From: Nicoliella lavandulae
GTDB taxonomy: Bacteria; Bacillota; Bacilli; Lactobacillales; Lactobacillaceae
NCBI RefSeq assembly: GCF_037546185.1
Contig: NZ_JAWMWH010000003.1
Location: 1 to 64,000, forward strand
Direction: 5' to 3'
Length of the DNA stretch: 64,000 bases
Part shown: positions 42,716 to 51,476 of the stretch, in pieces
How the letters are laid out: each line of letters starts with the position of its first letter
Numbering within the stretch: the first letter of the stretch is position 1
Program-made: the position numbers and the translations under genes
Notes under the pieces: model-generated
Databases searched by the model: none
Told to the model about the DNA's origin: nothing
The model's input: only the letters and a program-made list of their open reading frames with translations

Positions 42716-43573
42716 CTAACTTTCAAATGTTTTAATACTCGTTTCATAGAGATTATTTTCAAGTTCAATAATCCGGACGCCTCGTTTTAAGCTAGAGTCA
42801 CAATTATATCCAGTCACATTGCCATAGTTCAAATCAATGCCCTCATATTGGCTAACGAAGTTATTTTCATGATCATGACCAACAAATAACGCCTTCACAT
42901 TCCGATTGCGATGTAAACTATAAAAAAAGCCTGAGTTTAAATTGGGCGAGCGCGTTTCACTCCCCCGTTGTCCTGCAATAATGTTTTGGGCAGCTAATTT
43001 GTACTCTGGAAGTGGGATGTGAAAAAAGCCTAAATCAACATTATTTTCATCCCGACTATAAGGCAATTGGTTATACCATTCAATTTGTTCTGGTTCAATG
43101 GAAGCATACCGGTCGTGATCCTTCCAATTCGAATAAGCACCACTATCTAATACATAAATAACATTGGCTAATTTTTTGCCGTCATACACTTCGAGCGTAT
43201 AGTTCTCACGTTCACCAGTAATTGTACTATTATATTTATCAGCCGGATGGGTCAGTTGACGTTCTAGTTTACGCATATCAAATCGACTCCACTTTGATTG
43301 GGTGTCATGATTTCCGTATGTAATTGCCACTGGGAACGAAAATCGGTTTAATAGCTTATACAATGGGCTCAACGTCATCTCCGGATCATAAGATAATTTA
43401 CTCCAGATTAAATCACCGGTGATAATTACTAGGTCAAATTCATTAGTATTAAATAATAGTTCTAACGCATTTAAAGTTTTATTATCTTCTTCATTCTCGG
43501 GGGATTCACCCAGATGTAAATCCGTTAACTGGCAAATTTTAAAGTTACCCCGATCGTTATAATTCAACTTCAT
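42716..43573 (-). CDS. Calcineurin-like metallophosphoesterase
   Basis: A 285-residue binuclear metal phosphoesterase. The metal ligands are in QLTDLHLG, ITGDLIW, TYGNHDTQ, FFHIPLPEY and FVGHDHENNF, in the expected order. There is no signal peptide, so it is cytosolic or membrane-associated. Similar lactobacillal proteins resemble the YkuE/purple-phosphatase-like group. The ATG at 43573 has GAGGGG 7 nt upstream; the longer start lacks one. It is transcribed alone. The substrate is unknown. Confidence 0.85.
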   Translation of the reverse strand: MKLNYNDRGNFKICQLTDLHLGESPENEEDNKTLNALELLFNTNEFDLVIITGDLIWSKLSYDPEMTLSPLYKLLNRFSFPVAITYGNHDTQSKWSRFDMRKLERQLTHPADKYNSTITGERENYTLEVYDGKKLANVIYVLDSGAYSNWKDHDRYASIEPEQIEWYNQLPYSRDENNVDLGFFHIPLPEYKLAAQNIIAGQRGSETRSPNLNSGFFYSLHRNRNVKALFVGHDHENNFVSQYEGIDLNYGNVTGYNCDSSLKRGVRIIELENNLYETSIKTFES

Positions 43574-43725
43574 ATAATAACCCCTCACAATTACTGTATT
43601 TAAGATTAGAAAGCCGCTCTTTCAAATTAAATATTAGCATTGACATGTAAAATTAATTCAATATTTATGTAAATTAATGGTCAAAGATTATAAACCAAAC
43701 TAATCGTTAAAATTGAATAATCAAA

Positions 43726-43759
43726 AAACACCCTCGATAACTAAATATCGAGGGTGTTT
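43726..43759 (-). terminator. Intrinsic terminator of the NlpC/P60 gene
   Basis: AAACACCCTCGATA (43726-43739) and TATCGAGGGTGTTT (43746-43759) form a perfect 14-bp stem, with a T run on the minus strand. Confidence 0.85.
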
Positions 43760-43776
43760 AATGGTTGTTTATTTAA

Positions 43777-44646
43777 TTATTTTTCAAGCCATGGACGTGC
43801 TACATATCCAGTAAGTGTTGATCTACCATAAACACTTGATACTTGAACCCGTGGTGGCCAGCTTTCAATAATCTTATTGTTACCTAAGTATAAAGCAACA
43901 TGCCAGATGGTCTTAGTCCCTGGTTGATAGTAGAATACTAAATCTCCACGCTTCCGTTGACTAAATGGAACGAACTTAAATTTCTTAGAAGCCCATAGCC
44001 GACGTGAATTCCATTCATTCCCAGGATGTGCATGTTGGATTGCACTAACTGGAGCTGGGTTAATCCCACCAGCGTATAGTGCTTGGACAACTAGTCCGGA
44101 ACAGTCATTACCATAAGCTGGACTGGATGAAGCACCATAAATATATGGCCGACCTAAGTATTTATAAGCTTGCTTGATAGCAGCTTCAATGTGGGCCTTC
44201 CGACCTTGGGTAATCTTAGCACCAAGTGGCGCAACATATCTATCAATACTGTAGAATTGTGATTTCTTAAAACCAAGTTTAACCCATGTTTTAACATCCA
44301 CGTTTCCAGTTGCCTTTAGATGATGCTTAGCTTGGAAAGCCTTAACTGCATTTTTAGCAGCATAGTTATATTCATAATGACCAGTTCCTAATGGTCCCAT
44401 GTTTACGCCAACCCGACGCATTACCATTTCTGTTTTGATTCCTTCATAACCAAGCTTAACCGTATAACCAACTTGGCCGACTGGCTTTATTTGCTTACTA
44501 GCAATTTGATAATATTGCTTTGGATTTTGGTAAATCTTTTCCTTAGCATTTGCAGAACTAGATCCACCTAAGGTCACCCCAAGTGTTGCTAATAATGCAA
44601 AGGCACTGATTGAAATCAATGCCTTTTTTAACTTCGATTTAATCAT
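43777..44646 (-). CDS. Secreted NlpC/P60 peptidoglycan endopeptidase with peptidoglycan-binding domain
   Basis: A 289-residue wall hydrolase. The signal peptide (hydrophobic residues 8-28, cleavage near ANA at residue 34) is followed by a PG_binding_1-like domain (AVKAFQAKHHLKATGNVDVK) and a C-terminal NlpC/P60 domain. That domain has the catalytic cysteine in YGNDCSGLVVQALY and histidine in IWHVALYLGNN. It probably cleaves peptide stems during growth or separation. The ATG at 44646 has GAGGGAAG upstream. It is a single gene. Confidence 0.88.
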   Translation of the reverse strand: MIKSKLKKALISISAFALLATLGVTLGGSSSANAKEKIYQNPKQYYQIASKQIKPVGQVGYTVKLGYEGIKTEMVMRRVGVNMGPLGTGHYEYNYAAKNAVKAFQAKHHLKATGNVDVKTWVKLGFKKSQFYSIDRYVAPLGAKITQGRKAHIEAAIKQAYKYLGRPYIYGASSSPAYGNDCSGLVVQALYAGGINPAPVSAIQHAHPGNEWNSRRLWASKKFKFVPFSQRKRGDLVFYYQPGTKTIWHVALYLGNNKIIESWPPRVQVSSVYGRSTLTGYVARPWLEK

Positions 44647-44838
44647 TAATCTTCCCTCTTTCGTGATTTTATGTAATAATTAACACAAGATATATTAATA
44701 TTTCATAAATATTTTAACACTTTATTAATACTAGGCCTTTCCTAAATAAGTCTTCTTTAGACTTTCTTAATATCTTAATGTAATTTTAAAGTGTATAATG
44801 TAAAATGAAATTCTAATAGAGAAAGAAGTAACTTAAGC

Positions 44839-45975
44839 ATGAAAAAATCAATTCTGGCCGCACTATTAGTAACGCCAGCAGCTATCCTTACGATCGCCTC
44901 CACACAAACTACTTATGCTAAAGCGGATGATAATCAAACCATTAGCAGCAGCACCAATAACACCAGTAGTGTAGCAAGTAGTAGTGCCGCTACAAGTCAA
45001 TCTGCATCAAATTCTAGTAGTGCCACCAGTGCTGTTAGTGCCAGTAGTAATGTTGATAGTTCAACTAGCGCTAGTTCAGCCACCCAAAGTCAAAGTACGT
45101 CTAATGCTAGCAGTGCTCAAAGCAATAGTAGTAGTGCATCAACAACTCCTAGCTCAGCTACAAGTAGTAACGCAACTAGTAGTAGCCAAAGTAGCAGCAG
45201 CTCTAAACCTATAAATCACAAACCTGCTCATAAATATAATCGCGTCACTAAAAGCAAAAGCGTTAACTATGATACTATGGTTAAAAAGTCCACTAAATTA
45301 TATAAAGGTGGTGCTTATAACACCAAGCCATCCAACGTTAAAAGCCATAATACAAGCACTAGTTTAAAACATAAGTGGGTTCACGTTACTAGCTTACAAA
45401 CTACCAAGACTGGTACATATGCTCATATCTTCCATAACGGTAAGGATAAGGGTTGGATTAATCAAAATGCATTTGATGATTCTGCATTTAAGCTCAATAA
45501 CGTGCCACTAATCGGGCAACGGCCCCAACTACCAACTGGCTGTGAAATTACTGCTGTCACGATGATGGTCAATTACGCAACCCATAAGAAATATACTAAG
45601 ACATTCCTAGCTAATAAGATGCCCCGTAGCTCAAATCCAAACAAGGGATTTGTGGGTAGTCCCTATTCCAAAGCTGGCTGGTATATTTATCCACCAGCAT
45701 TAATGAAGTTAGTTCGTCACTACACTGGATCTAGCGTTAATTTAACTGGTAAAAGCACTAATTATATTAAAAACTACGTCCAAAAACACCAAAAGCCAGT
45801 AGTAGTATACGTAGCTAATGTGGATGGCTTTCCTAACCATGCACTTACCGTTACTGGATTTACAAAGGATCGGATTTTATATAATGATCCATGGATTAAT
45901 AAACGTACTAGTATGAAGATTAATGATATGAACGTTCATCGTAGTCATGATGGAATGCGAGCAATTAGTTATTAA
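44839..45975 (+). CDS. Secreted Ser-rich protein with C39-like cysteine peptidase domain
   Basis: A 378-residue exported protein. The signal peptide (MKKSILAALLVTPAAILTIA, to about residue 30) precedes a Ser/Ala/Thr-rich low-complexity stretch to about residue 130. An SH3-like module (KHKWVHVTSLQTTKTGTYAH and the KDKGWINQNAF strand) and a Peptidase_C39_2 domain follow. That domain has cysteine in LPTGCEITAVTMMVNY, histidine in FPNHALTVTGF and YNDPW. Similar lactobacillal proteins are cell-surface. The start at 44839 has only a weak GAAAGAAG site. Confidence 0.8.
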   Translation: MKKSILAALLVTPAAILTIASTQTTYAKADDNQTISSSTNNTSSVASSSAATSQSASNSSSATSAVSASSNVDSSTSASSATQSQSTSNASSAQSNSSSASTTPSSATSSNATSSSQSSSSSKPINHKPAHKYNRVTKSKSVNYDTMVKKSTKLYKGGAYNTKPSNVKSHNTSTSLKHKWVHVTSLQTTKTGTYAHIFHNGKDKGWINQNAFDDSAFKLNNVPLIGQRPQLPTGCEITAVTMMVNYATHKKYTKTFLANKMPRSSNPNKGFVGSPYSKAGWYIYPPALMKLVRHYTGSSVNLTGKSTNYIKNYVQKHQKPVVVYVANVDGFPNHALTVTGFTKDRILYNDPWINKRTSMKINDMNVHRSHDGMRAISY

Positions 45976-46030
45976 TCATAGCTAACACGACTAATAACTA
46001 TTGATTTATCTTTTAAAAATCTAAATACAA

Positions 46031-46064
46031 AAAGCCCTTATAATCATTAGATTATAAGGGCTTT
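46031..46064. terminator. Bidirectional intrinsic terminator
   Basis: AAAGCCCTTATAATC (46031-46045) pairs with GATTATAAGGGCTTT (46050-46064) between the convergent C39 and pnuC genes. Confidence 0.85.
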
Positions 46065-46072
46065 ATTAATGC

Positions 46073-46759
46073 TTAACCACGCCAGAAGAACAGTCCAGCA
46101 ACTGCATTTATAATGTAATAAATATATTTACCAACATTTGCAAAATTACCCTGAATCAAAGCCTTAGCAAGTTGAATAAAATTATACACCATCCAAAAAT
46201 TCCATTGGATGGTTAACTTCATCGCATTAAATATATTGGCAGATAACGAAAAAGCGAACACTAAGACGGTAACATAAAACAACCAATTAAATTCCGTGAA
46301 CGCCAGTGAGTTGACCCAATAACTAAACAAAATGGCACTAATAATTACTAAGGCCGCTATTATAACTCCCTTAGGCCCTTTAAGGGGCGCTTTAGCTTTG
46401 TATCGTTCACTATTAACCCAAGTTTTAATTGCCCAGGCTTGGATAATAAACGTAATTGGGTATGTGAAAATCGCGCCCTTGTTACCAAGTAAGTAATCAA
46501 TCGTCCCACTAAGAATCACGCTACCTAACCCAATCCAATTTCCAAGGTTATTCATCCTAGAAGTAAGGCGATTGGAATATAGCGATAAAATGGATGAGCC
46601 TACACTAATTAAACCAAACGGAATCAAGTCACTAATTCCACCCCAATGGGTTACCTGATCTAGAGTTTCAAATAAGTAACCAGATAAAAAGGCACTGAAA
46701 ACAACAATCATAATGCCTAATAAATCAAATAATCTAGACTTTGCAATTGCTTTTAACAT
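46073..46759 (-). CDS. pnuC: Nicotinamide riboside / NMN transporter PnuC
   Basis: A 228-residue membrane protein with about seven helices. The C-terminal region IQWNFWMVYNFIQLAKALIQ fits the conserved tryptophan/asparagine substrate pocket of PnuC, and YPITFIIQAWAIKTWVNSE precedes it. It takes up nicotinamide riboside for NAD synthesis. The ATG at 46759 has AGGAG 9 nt upstream. It is a single gene with a consensus promoter overlapped by a palindrome, so it may be controlled by an NAD-related repressor. Confidence 0.85.
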   Translation of the reverse strand: MLKAIAKSRLFDLLGIMIVVFSAFLSGYLFETLDQVTHWGGISDLIPFGLISVGSSILSLYSNRLTSRMNNLGNWIGLGSVILSGTIDYLLGNKGAIFTYPITFIIQAWAIKTWVNSERYKAKAPLKGPKGVIIAALVIISAILFSYWVNSLAFTEFNWLFYVTVLVFAFSLSANIFNAMKLTIQWNFWMVYNFIQLAKALIQGNFANVGKYIYYIINAVAGLFFWRG

Positions 46760-46818
46760 AACAAACATCTCCTATTGTTTTTTTAGAGCCGTATTCGGAA
46801 GCAACGCTCTTGTTAAAC

Positions 46819-46853
46819 ATTGTAAAACTTTAGTAAATGATTGCCAAATCATT
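46819..46853 (-). promoter_or_regulatory. pnuC promoter with overlapping palindrome
   Basis: On the minus strand TTGGCA (46847-46842), a 17-bp spacer and TACAAT (46824-46819). The palindrome AATGATTTGGCAATCATT (46853-46836) covers the -35 and is a candidate repressor site. Confidence 0.6.
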
Positions 46854-46871
46854 CATAAATATTAATATGTA

Positions 46872-46906
46872 AAAATAGAAGCTGGCGTAAAATTAGCTTC
46901 TATTTT
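46872..46906 (-). terminator. Intrinsic terminator of the second AKR/MerR operon
   Basis: AAAATAGAAGCT (46872-46883) and AGCTTCTATTTT (46895-46906) form a 12-bp stem that overlaps the last codons of the MerR gene. A T run follows on the minus strand. Confidence 0.7.
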
Positions 46907-47294
46907 GTTTTGGATTTAAGGGATCAACATCGTTTTTATTTTTAATTGCTTGCTCATATATCTGAACTTTTTGATTCAAGAAATCTAGATTTTCATTTGC
47001 ATCTTTAACCCGTTGTGCCGCTATATCACGTTCATTTATGATCATTTGGAAACGAGATTCGATACTATCAGTGCCCTGCGCACATAAGTCAACATAGCGT
47101 TTGATATTTTTAATCGACATCCCCGTGCTCCGTAACATCTTACATCCGTACAACCATTCAATCGCATCATCATCAAATTCACGTTCATTATTAGCGTTAC
47201 GTTTTACATTTGGTACTAATCCTAAGTTAGTATAGTAGCGTACCGTATATTCAGATATTTTTAGTTTTTTGGCAACTTGCTTGACTGTTAACAA
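46893..47294 (-). CDS. MerR family regulator of the second aldo-keto reductase operon
   Basis: A 133-residue MerR protein. The helix-turn-helix reads VKQVAKKLKISEYTVRYYTN, followed by FDDDAIEWLYGCKMLRSTGM and a C-terminal coiled coil. It has a TTG start at 47294, with GGAGGG 6 nt upstream. It lies 18 nt downstream of the reductase gene and so is the second gene of the operon. It is homologous to the regulators at 18114 and 37276. The operon promoter at 48206-48236 has the MerR layout, so it probably activates its own operon. Confidence 0.85.
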   Translation of the reverse strand: MLTVKQVAKKLKISEYTVRYYTNLGLVPNVKRNANNEREFDDDAIEWLYGCKMLRSTGMSIKNIKRYVDLCAQGTDSIESRFQMIINERDIAAQRVKDANENLDFLNQKVQIYEQAIKNKNDVDPLNPKQNRS

Positions 47295-47312
47295 TGTTAA
47301 CCCTCCATGATA

Positions 47313-48173
47313 TTAATTCTTAGGCACTGAATTAACGATCCATTCCACAATCTTAGGATCCCTAAGATCCATAAATGAACTTTCATTCGTATCCATGGAT
47401 TCAATCAATTGCATGTCTTCAGCACTCAGTTCAAAATCCCAAATATCAATATTTTGTTTCATTCGTTCAATGCTAGTTGATTTTGGAATAATAATGATAC
47501 CATTTTGCACTAGAAAACGAAGCGCCACTTGGGAGGCCGATTTATGATAATGATCACCAATTTCCTTTAAAGTAGGATTATTAAAGATATCGTGCTTACC
47601 ATTGGCAAATGGTCCCCATGATTCTAATTTAGCACCATACTTTTCAGTATACGCTTGCATCTCTTTTTGTTGAAAGAATACATGCGTTTCTAATTGATCA
47701 ACTGCGGGCTTGATTCTTGCAAAGTGTTGAATATCAATATAACAGTCACTATTAAAGTTAGAAACCCCAATTGCCCGAATCTTACCATCATCATACAAAT
47801 CTTCTAATGCTCGATATGAGTCATATGAATCCCCAAATGGTTGGTGCAACAATACTAAGTCAACGTAGTCAGTCCTTAGTTTTTTCAATGATTCCAGAAC
47901 GGAACGCTTGGTTTTTTCATAACCAAATTCGGTAATCCATACCTTAGTGGTAATAAAGATATCTTTCCGATCCACATCACTTTCTTCAATTGCAGCACCA
48001 ACGGCATCTTCATTATTATATTGTTGAGCCGTATCAATTGCGCGATAACCAACTTGTAATGCATTCTTCACTGCTTGCTTACAGTCATCAAAGTCATCAA
48101 TACGATAAACCCCGAATCCTTCAGCGGGCATTTCAATTCCGTTATTTAGTTTAACATTAGGTACATTCACCAT
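47313..48173 (-). CDS. Aldo/keto reductase (second copy)
   Basis: A 286-residue carbonyl reductase paralogous to the one at 36422. The AKR tetrad is in DTAQQYNNE (Asp, Tyr), TTKVW (Lys) and LLHQPFGD (His). GVSNFN and IPKSTSIERMKQNIDIWDFE form the cofactor site. The ATG at 48173 is chosen because GGAG lies 9 nt upstream; the TTG at 48182 overlaps that site. It is the first gene of a two-gene operon with a MerR regulator. It probably detoxifies aldehydes such as methylglyoxal or 2,5-diketo compounds. Confidence 0.9.
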   Translation of the reverse strand: MVNVPNVKLNNGIEMPAEGFGVYRIDDFDDCKQAVKNALQVGYRAIDTAQQYNNEDAVGAAIEESDVDRKDIFITTKVWITEFGYEKTKRSVLESLKKLRTDYVDLVLLHQPFGDSYDSYRALEDLYDDGKIRAIGVSNFNSDCYIDIQHFARIKPAVDQLETHVFFQQKEMQAYTEKYGAKLESWGPFANGKHDIFNNPTLKEIGDHYHKSASQVALRFLVQNGIIIIPKSTSIERMKQNIDIWDFELSAEDMQLIESMDTNESSFMDLRDPKIVEWIVNSVPKN

Positions 48174-48205
48174 GTAAAACAACTCCTTTATTAATGATTA
48201 GTTAC

Positions 48206-48236
48206 ACTATAAAGGGTTGAGGTTACCTCAATGCAA
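48206..48236 (-). promoter_or_regulatory. MerR-type promoter and operator of the second AKR operon
   Basis: On the minus strand TTGCAT (48236-48231), a 19-bp spacer and TATAGT (48211-48206). The palindrome TTGAGGTTACCTCAA (48217-48231, plus strand) lies in the spacer. Confidence 0.7.
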
Positions 48237-48256
48237 ATCAAATGCTTACTGAACGA

Positions 48257-49330
48257 TCAACAATTCAGAAATGATTTAATAATGTTTTGAATCGCCACAT
48301 TATCATCATGTTTACCAGTTGTAATGCGTAACCAATCATCCTGTAATCCGTCACGAACTTGATAACCATTTGATAATAATAACTGCATCAAAGCATCTGC
48401 ATTATCCACCTTAAAATAAATAAAATTCGTTTGGGTCGGATAGAACTGAATTTGATGCTGTTGTAAAAATAACATCCAATCTGCCCGTTCATTAGCATTA
48501 TTGGTAACGGTCGTATCCACGAAATCTTGATCTTTCGTTGCCGCTACGGCTGCAACTTGGGATAATGTATTCAAATTATACGGGAGTCTAACTGCTTGCA
48601 TCTTTGCAGCATGGTCGTCATCCATAACAATATATCCAACCCGATAATTAGCTAATCCATAGGCTTTTGAAAATGTTCGCATTATCGCCACGTTATTATA
48701 CTCATCCAATAGTTCCACTGCTGTTGCTGGTTGCTCATCCGTTACAAAGTCAATGTAGGCTTCATCAATTAAAACTAGCGTTTGTTCAGGAACAGATGCC
48801 ATGAATTGCCGAATTGAAACTACAGAATTAAAAGCGCCCGTTGGATTATTTGGATTACATAACCATATCAGCCTAGTTTTATCATTAATGGCAGCCGTTA
48901 AAGCATCGAGGTCATTAGCTCAATTCTCATCCACTGGAATTTTATTAACTAGTGCGCCTTCAATTTGCGCATTGATTTCATATTCTGCAAATGTGGGATC
49001 AGAAACTAACACTTCATCATTTGGTTGTAAAAAAATTCTCGAAACCAGTGTGATAATTTCATCTAATCCACACCCGAATATGATATTAGCTGGATTCACA
49101 TTCAATCGGTCAGCAACTAAAGCTCTTAGCTCAGTTGCATTACTATCCGGATAACAACCTGCCGTTTTAGATACTGCATTTATAACTGCTTGAATAACTT
49201 CATTAGAAATCCCATATGGATTTTCATTTGCAGATAATTTTACCATCTTAGACGTTGCATACTTGTTCTTTAACGCATCAACGCTAATCGGTGGAACATA
49301 AGGTGATATTGAATCAATTGTTGGCTTCAT
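48257..49330 (-). pseudogene. hisC: Histidinol-phosphate aminotransferase, interrupted by an in-frame stop
   Basis: The 358-codon frame matches HisC throughout: MVKLSANENPYG, then YPDSNATELRALVADRLNV, ending normally at 48257. An in-frame TGA at 48920-48918 interrupts it (VDEN, stop, ANDLDAL), while coding continues in the same frame through NPNNPTGAF, LIDEAYIDF and the PLP lysine region RTFSKAYGLANYRVGY. The product would lose the active-site lysine. It is the last gene of the his operon, and its start has GGGGGG upstream. It is either a real nonsense mutation or a sequence error, since the rest is intact. Confidence 0.85.
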
Positions 49331-49348
49331 TGCAGCCGCCCCCCTTTT

Positions 49349-49675
49349 TTACAATTTCTTAATTGGGGCACGGTCCTTAAATTGGCTCATCTGACCAACC
49401 CGCGACCCTAGCTCTGCTTTAATTGCATCAAAAGAAACCCCTTGTTGTACAAGCAATACCATTAGGTGGTATAACATGTCAGCAGTTTCATACTGTAATT
49501 CCTTAGGATCATTATTTTTGGCTGCAACAATTACTTCAGTCGTTTCTTCACCAACCTTTTTAAGAATCTTATCAATCCCCTTGGTAAATAAATAATCAGT
49601 GTATGAACCCTTAACTGGTGTTGCCTTTCTCTTGGCTACCATTTCATATAATTCTTCTAACGTTTGTTTATTCAT
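49349..49675 (-). CDS. hisE: Phosphoribosyl-ATP pyrophosphatase
   Basis: A 108-residue enzyme for step 2 of histidine synthesis, hydrolysing phosphoribosyl-ATP to phosphoribosyl-AMP. The metal-binding EExxE-type helix (KKVGEETTEVIVAAKNN) and ETADMLYHLMVLLVQQG are typical. The ATG at 49675 fits AGGG 7 nt upstream; 49681 is a possible alternative. It lies 10 nt after hisI. HisE and HisI are separate proteins here, not fused. Confidence 0.9.
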   Translation of the reverse strand: MNKQTLEELYEMVAKRKATPVKGSYTDYLFTKGIDKILKKVGEETTEVIVAAKNNDPKELQYETADMLYHLMVLLVQQGVSFDAIKAELGSRVGQMSQFKDRAPIKKL

Positions 49676-49685
49676 AATCATTACC

Positions 49686-50006
49686 CTATTTACTATTAAC
49701 TAAGTTGAAAAAACAACTATAACTACCGGTATGACAAGCCTGGCCATTAGGGATTACTGACACTAATAATGTGTCACAATCACAATCCAATGTCATTTCA
49801 ATAACGCGTTGCGTGTTACCGCTAGTAGCACCCTTGTGCCATAACTCATTGCGTGAACGAGACCAAAACCAGGTTTCACCGCTCTCAATCGTCCTACGAT
49901 AACTTTCAGCGTTCATCCAGGCGACCATTAGGACTGCTTTCGTATTTGCATCAACTACTACGGTGGTTAATAATCCGTTTAATTTGGCAAAGTCTGGTTT
50001 AAGCAT
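49686..50006 (-). CDS. hisI: Phosphoribosyl-AMP cyclohydrolase
   Basis: A 106-residue zinc enzyme for step 3 of histidine synthesis. Metal and zinc ligands are in LDCDCDTLL and CHTGSYSCF, and WFWSRSRNELWHKG is the substrate-binding region. Its start overlaps the 3' end of hisF by 28 nt, so it is coupled. The length is normal for the single-domain form. Confidence 0.92.
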   Translation of the reverse strand: MLKPDFAKLNGLLTTVVVDANTKAVLMVAWMNAESYRRTIESGETWFWSRSRNELWHKGATSGNTQRVIEMTLDCDCDTLLVSVIPNGQACHTGSYSCFFNLVNSK

Positions 50007-50761
50007 CTTACTGCCACCCCCGCTTCCTTAAGTGCCCCTTTAACTTCTGGAATCGTTAGCTCTTGAAAGTGAAATACCGAAGCTGCTAGGGCACCAGTTA
50101 CGTTACTATTTAAGAATAGCTCAGTAAAATCGTTAATCTGACCGGCACCGCCGGATGCAATTACTGGCACGTTAACTGAATTACTAATCTTTCGGTATAG
50201 TTCAATGTCAAAGCCATCCTTAGTTCCATCTTGATCCATGCTAGTCACTAATAGCTCCCCTGCACCTAGTTGCACCGCCTGTTTTGCCCATTCCAGTGCA
50301 TCCAAATCCGTTTTAACTTGTCCTCCATTAGTGTAAACATAATATTTTTGATCATTAGCTTCCCACTTCACATCGATGGCAACCACAATGGCTTGGCTAC
50401 CGAAAATTTGTGAACCAGCCGTAATCAAATCGGGGTTCCGGATAGCAGCCGTATTAATAGCAACTTTATCAGCGCCTGCTTTTAATAGCTCATCCATATC
50501 AGCGACACTTTTTATGCCACCACCCACGGTTAGTGGCATGAAAACTTTAGATGACACTTGTTTTACAACCGTTTGAATTGGATTCCGTTGTTCATTAGTT
50601 GCCGTAATATCTAAAAAGACTAATTCATCGGCTCCTTGTTGCTCATATGCAGCAGCAATTTTTACTGGGTCGCCAACATCCTTTAAATTTAAAAAGTTAA
50701 CTCCTTTTTTAACACGTCCATCATCAACGTCCAAACAAGGAATGATTCGTTTAGCCAGCAT
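49979..50761 (-). CDS. hisF: Imidazole glycerol phosphate synthase, cyclase subunit
   Basis: A 260-residue TIM barrel that, with HisH, makes imidazole glycerol phosphate and AICAR. The catalytic aspartates are in IIPCLDVDDGRV and VVAIDVKWE. The phosphate loops GGGIKS and ASGGAGQ are present. It overlaps hisA by 11 nt. Ammonia is delivered from HisH. Length and motifs are intact. Confidence 0.93.
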   Translation of the reverse strand: MLAKRIIPCLDVDDGRVKKGVNFLNLKDVGDPVKIAAAYEQQGADELVFLDITATNEQRNPIQTVVKQVSSKVFMPLTVGGGIKSVADMDELLKAGADKVAINTAAIRNPDLITAGSQIFGSQAIVVAIDVKWEANDQKYYVYTNGGQVKTDLDALEWAKQAVQLGAGELLVTSMDQDGTKDGFDIELYRKISNSVNVPVIASGGAGQINDFTELFLNSNVTGALAASVFHFQELTIPEVKGALKEAGVAVRCLNQTLPN

Positions 50762-51476
50762 TATTATTCACCTCCATAATTTGATCCAAGTTGATGGCAC
50801 CACTTGCTAATGCCTTACCAATAATTACCGATTGCAATCCGGATGCTTGTAATCTTGCAACATCATTAATCTGACTAATGCCACCAGATGCCACGATGTC
50901 GGCTTCCGGAAATCGTCGTTGCAGGCTGCTAAGTAGTTCAATGTTGGGGCCTGCTAGTGTGCCATCGGTATCCGTATCAGTTACAATGAACCGCTGCGCA
51001 CCTTTTTCAATCATTTTGGCAATCAACGTTTCCATCGATACGTTCGTTTGGTTCAACCATCCATCAGTGGCTACCTTTCCATTCCGGCCATCAATGCCAA
51101 TGGTAATTCGATCACCACCATATTGAGCTAGCATTTCACTAGTAAACACTGGATCAGTTATTGCAACTGATCCTAAGATCACGCGTGATAATCCATGACT
51201 TAAGTATGAGCTAACCGTTCGGGCATCCCGAATTCCTCCACCAATTTCAGCGTCACCATCCATTACGCTAGCAATTTCAATTACTAATTGTTGATTAATG
51301 GCATTACCATCCTTGGCGCCGTTTAAGTCGACTAAGTGCAGTCCTTGAATCCCAGCTGCTTTCATTTGACGAGCCTGTACTAATGGATCCGCATTAATTA
51401 ATGTTTGTTGCTTAAAATCACCTTGGTATAGCCTAACGCTACTTCCATTTAATAAATCAATTGCTAGATAAATCAT
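50751..51476 (-). CDS. hisA: ProFAR isomerase
   Basis: A 241-residue TIM barrel catalysing the Amadori rearrangement of ProFAR to PRFAR. The catalytic aspartates are in LAIDLLNGSSVRLYQGDF and VTDTDTDGTLAGPN; phosphate loops are EIGGGIRDA and ASGGIS. It overlaps hisH by 4 nt. It is homologous to its neighbour HisF, as usual. No disruption is seen. Confidence 0.93.
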   Translation of the reverse strand: MIYLAIDLLNGSSVRLYQGDFKQQTLINADPLVQARQMKAAGIQGLHLVDLNGAKDGNAINQQLVIEIASVMDGDAEIGGGIRDARTVSSYLSHGLSRVILGSVAITDPVFTSEMLAQYGGDRITIGIDGRNGKVATDGWLNQTNVSMETLIAKMIEKGAQRFIVTDTDTDGTLAGPNIELLSSLQRRFPEADIVASGGISQINDVARLQASGLQSVIIGKALASGAINLDQIMEVNNNAG

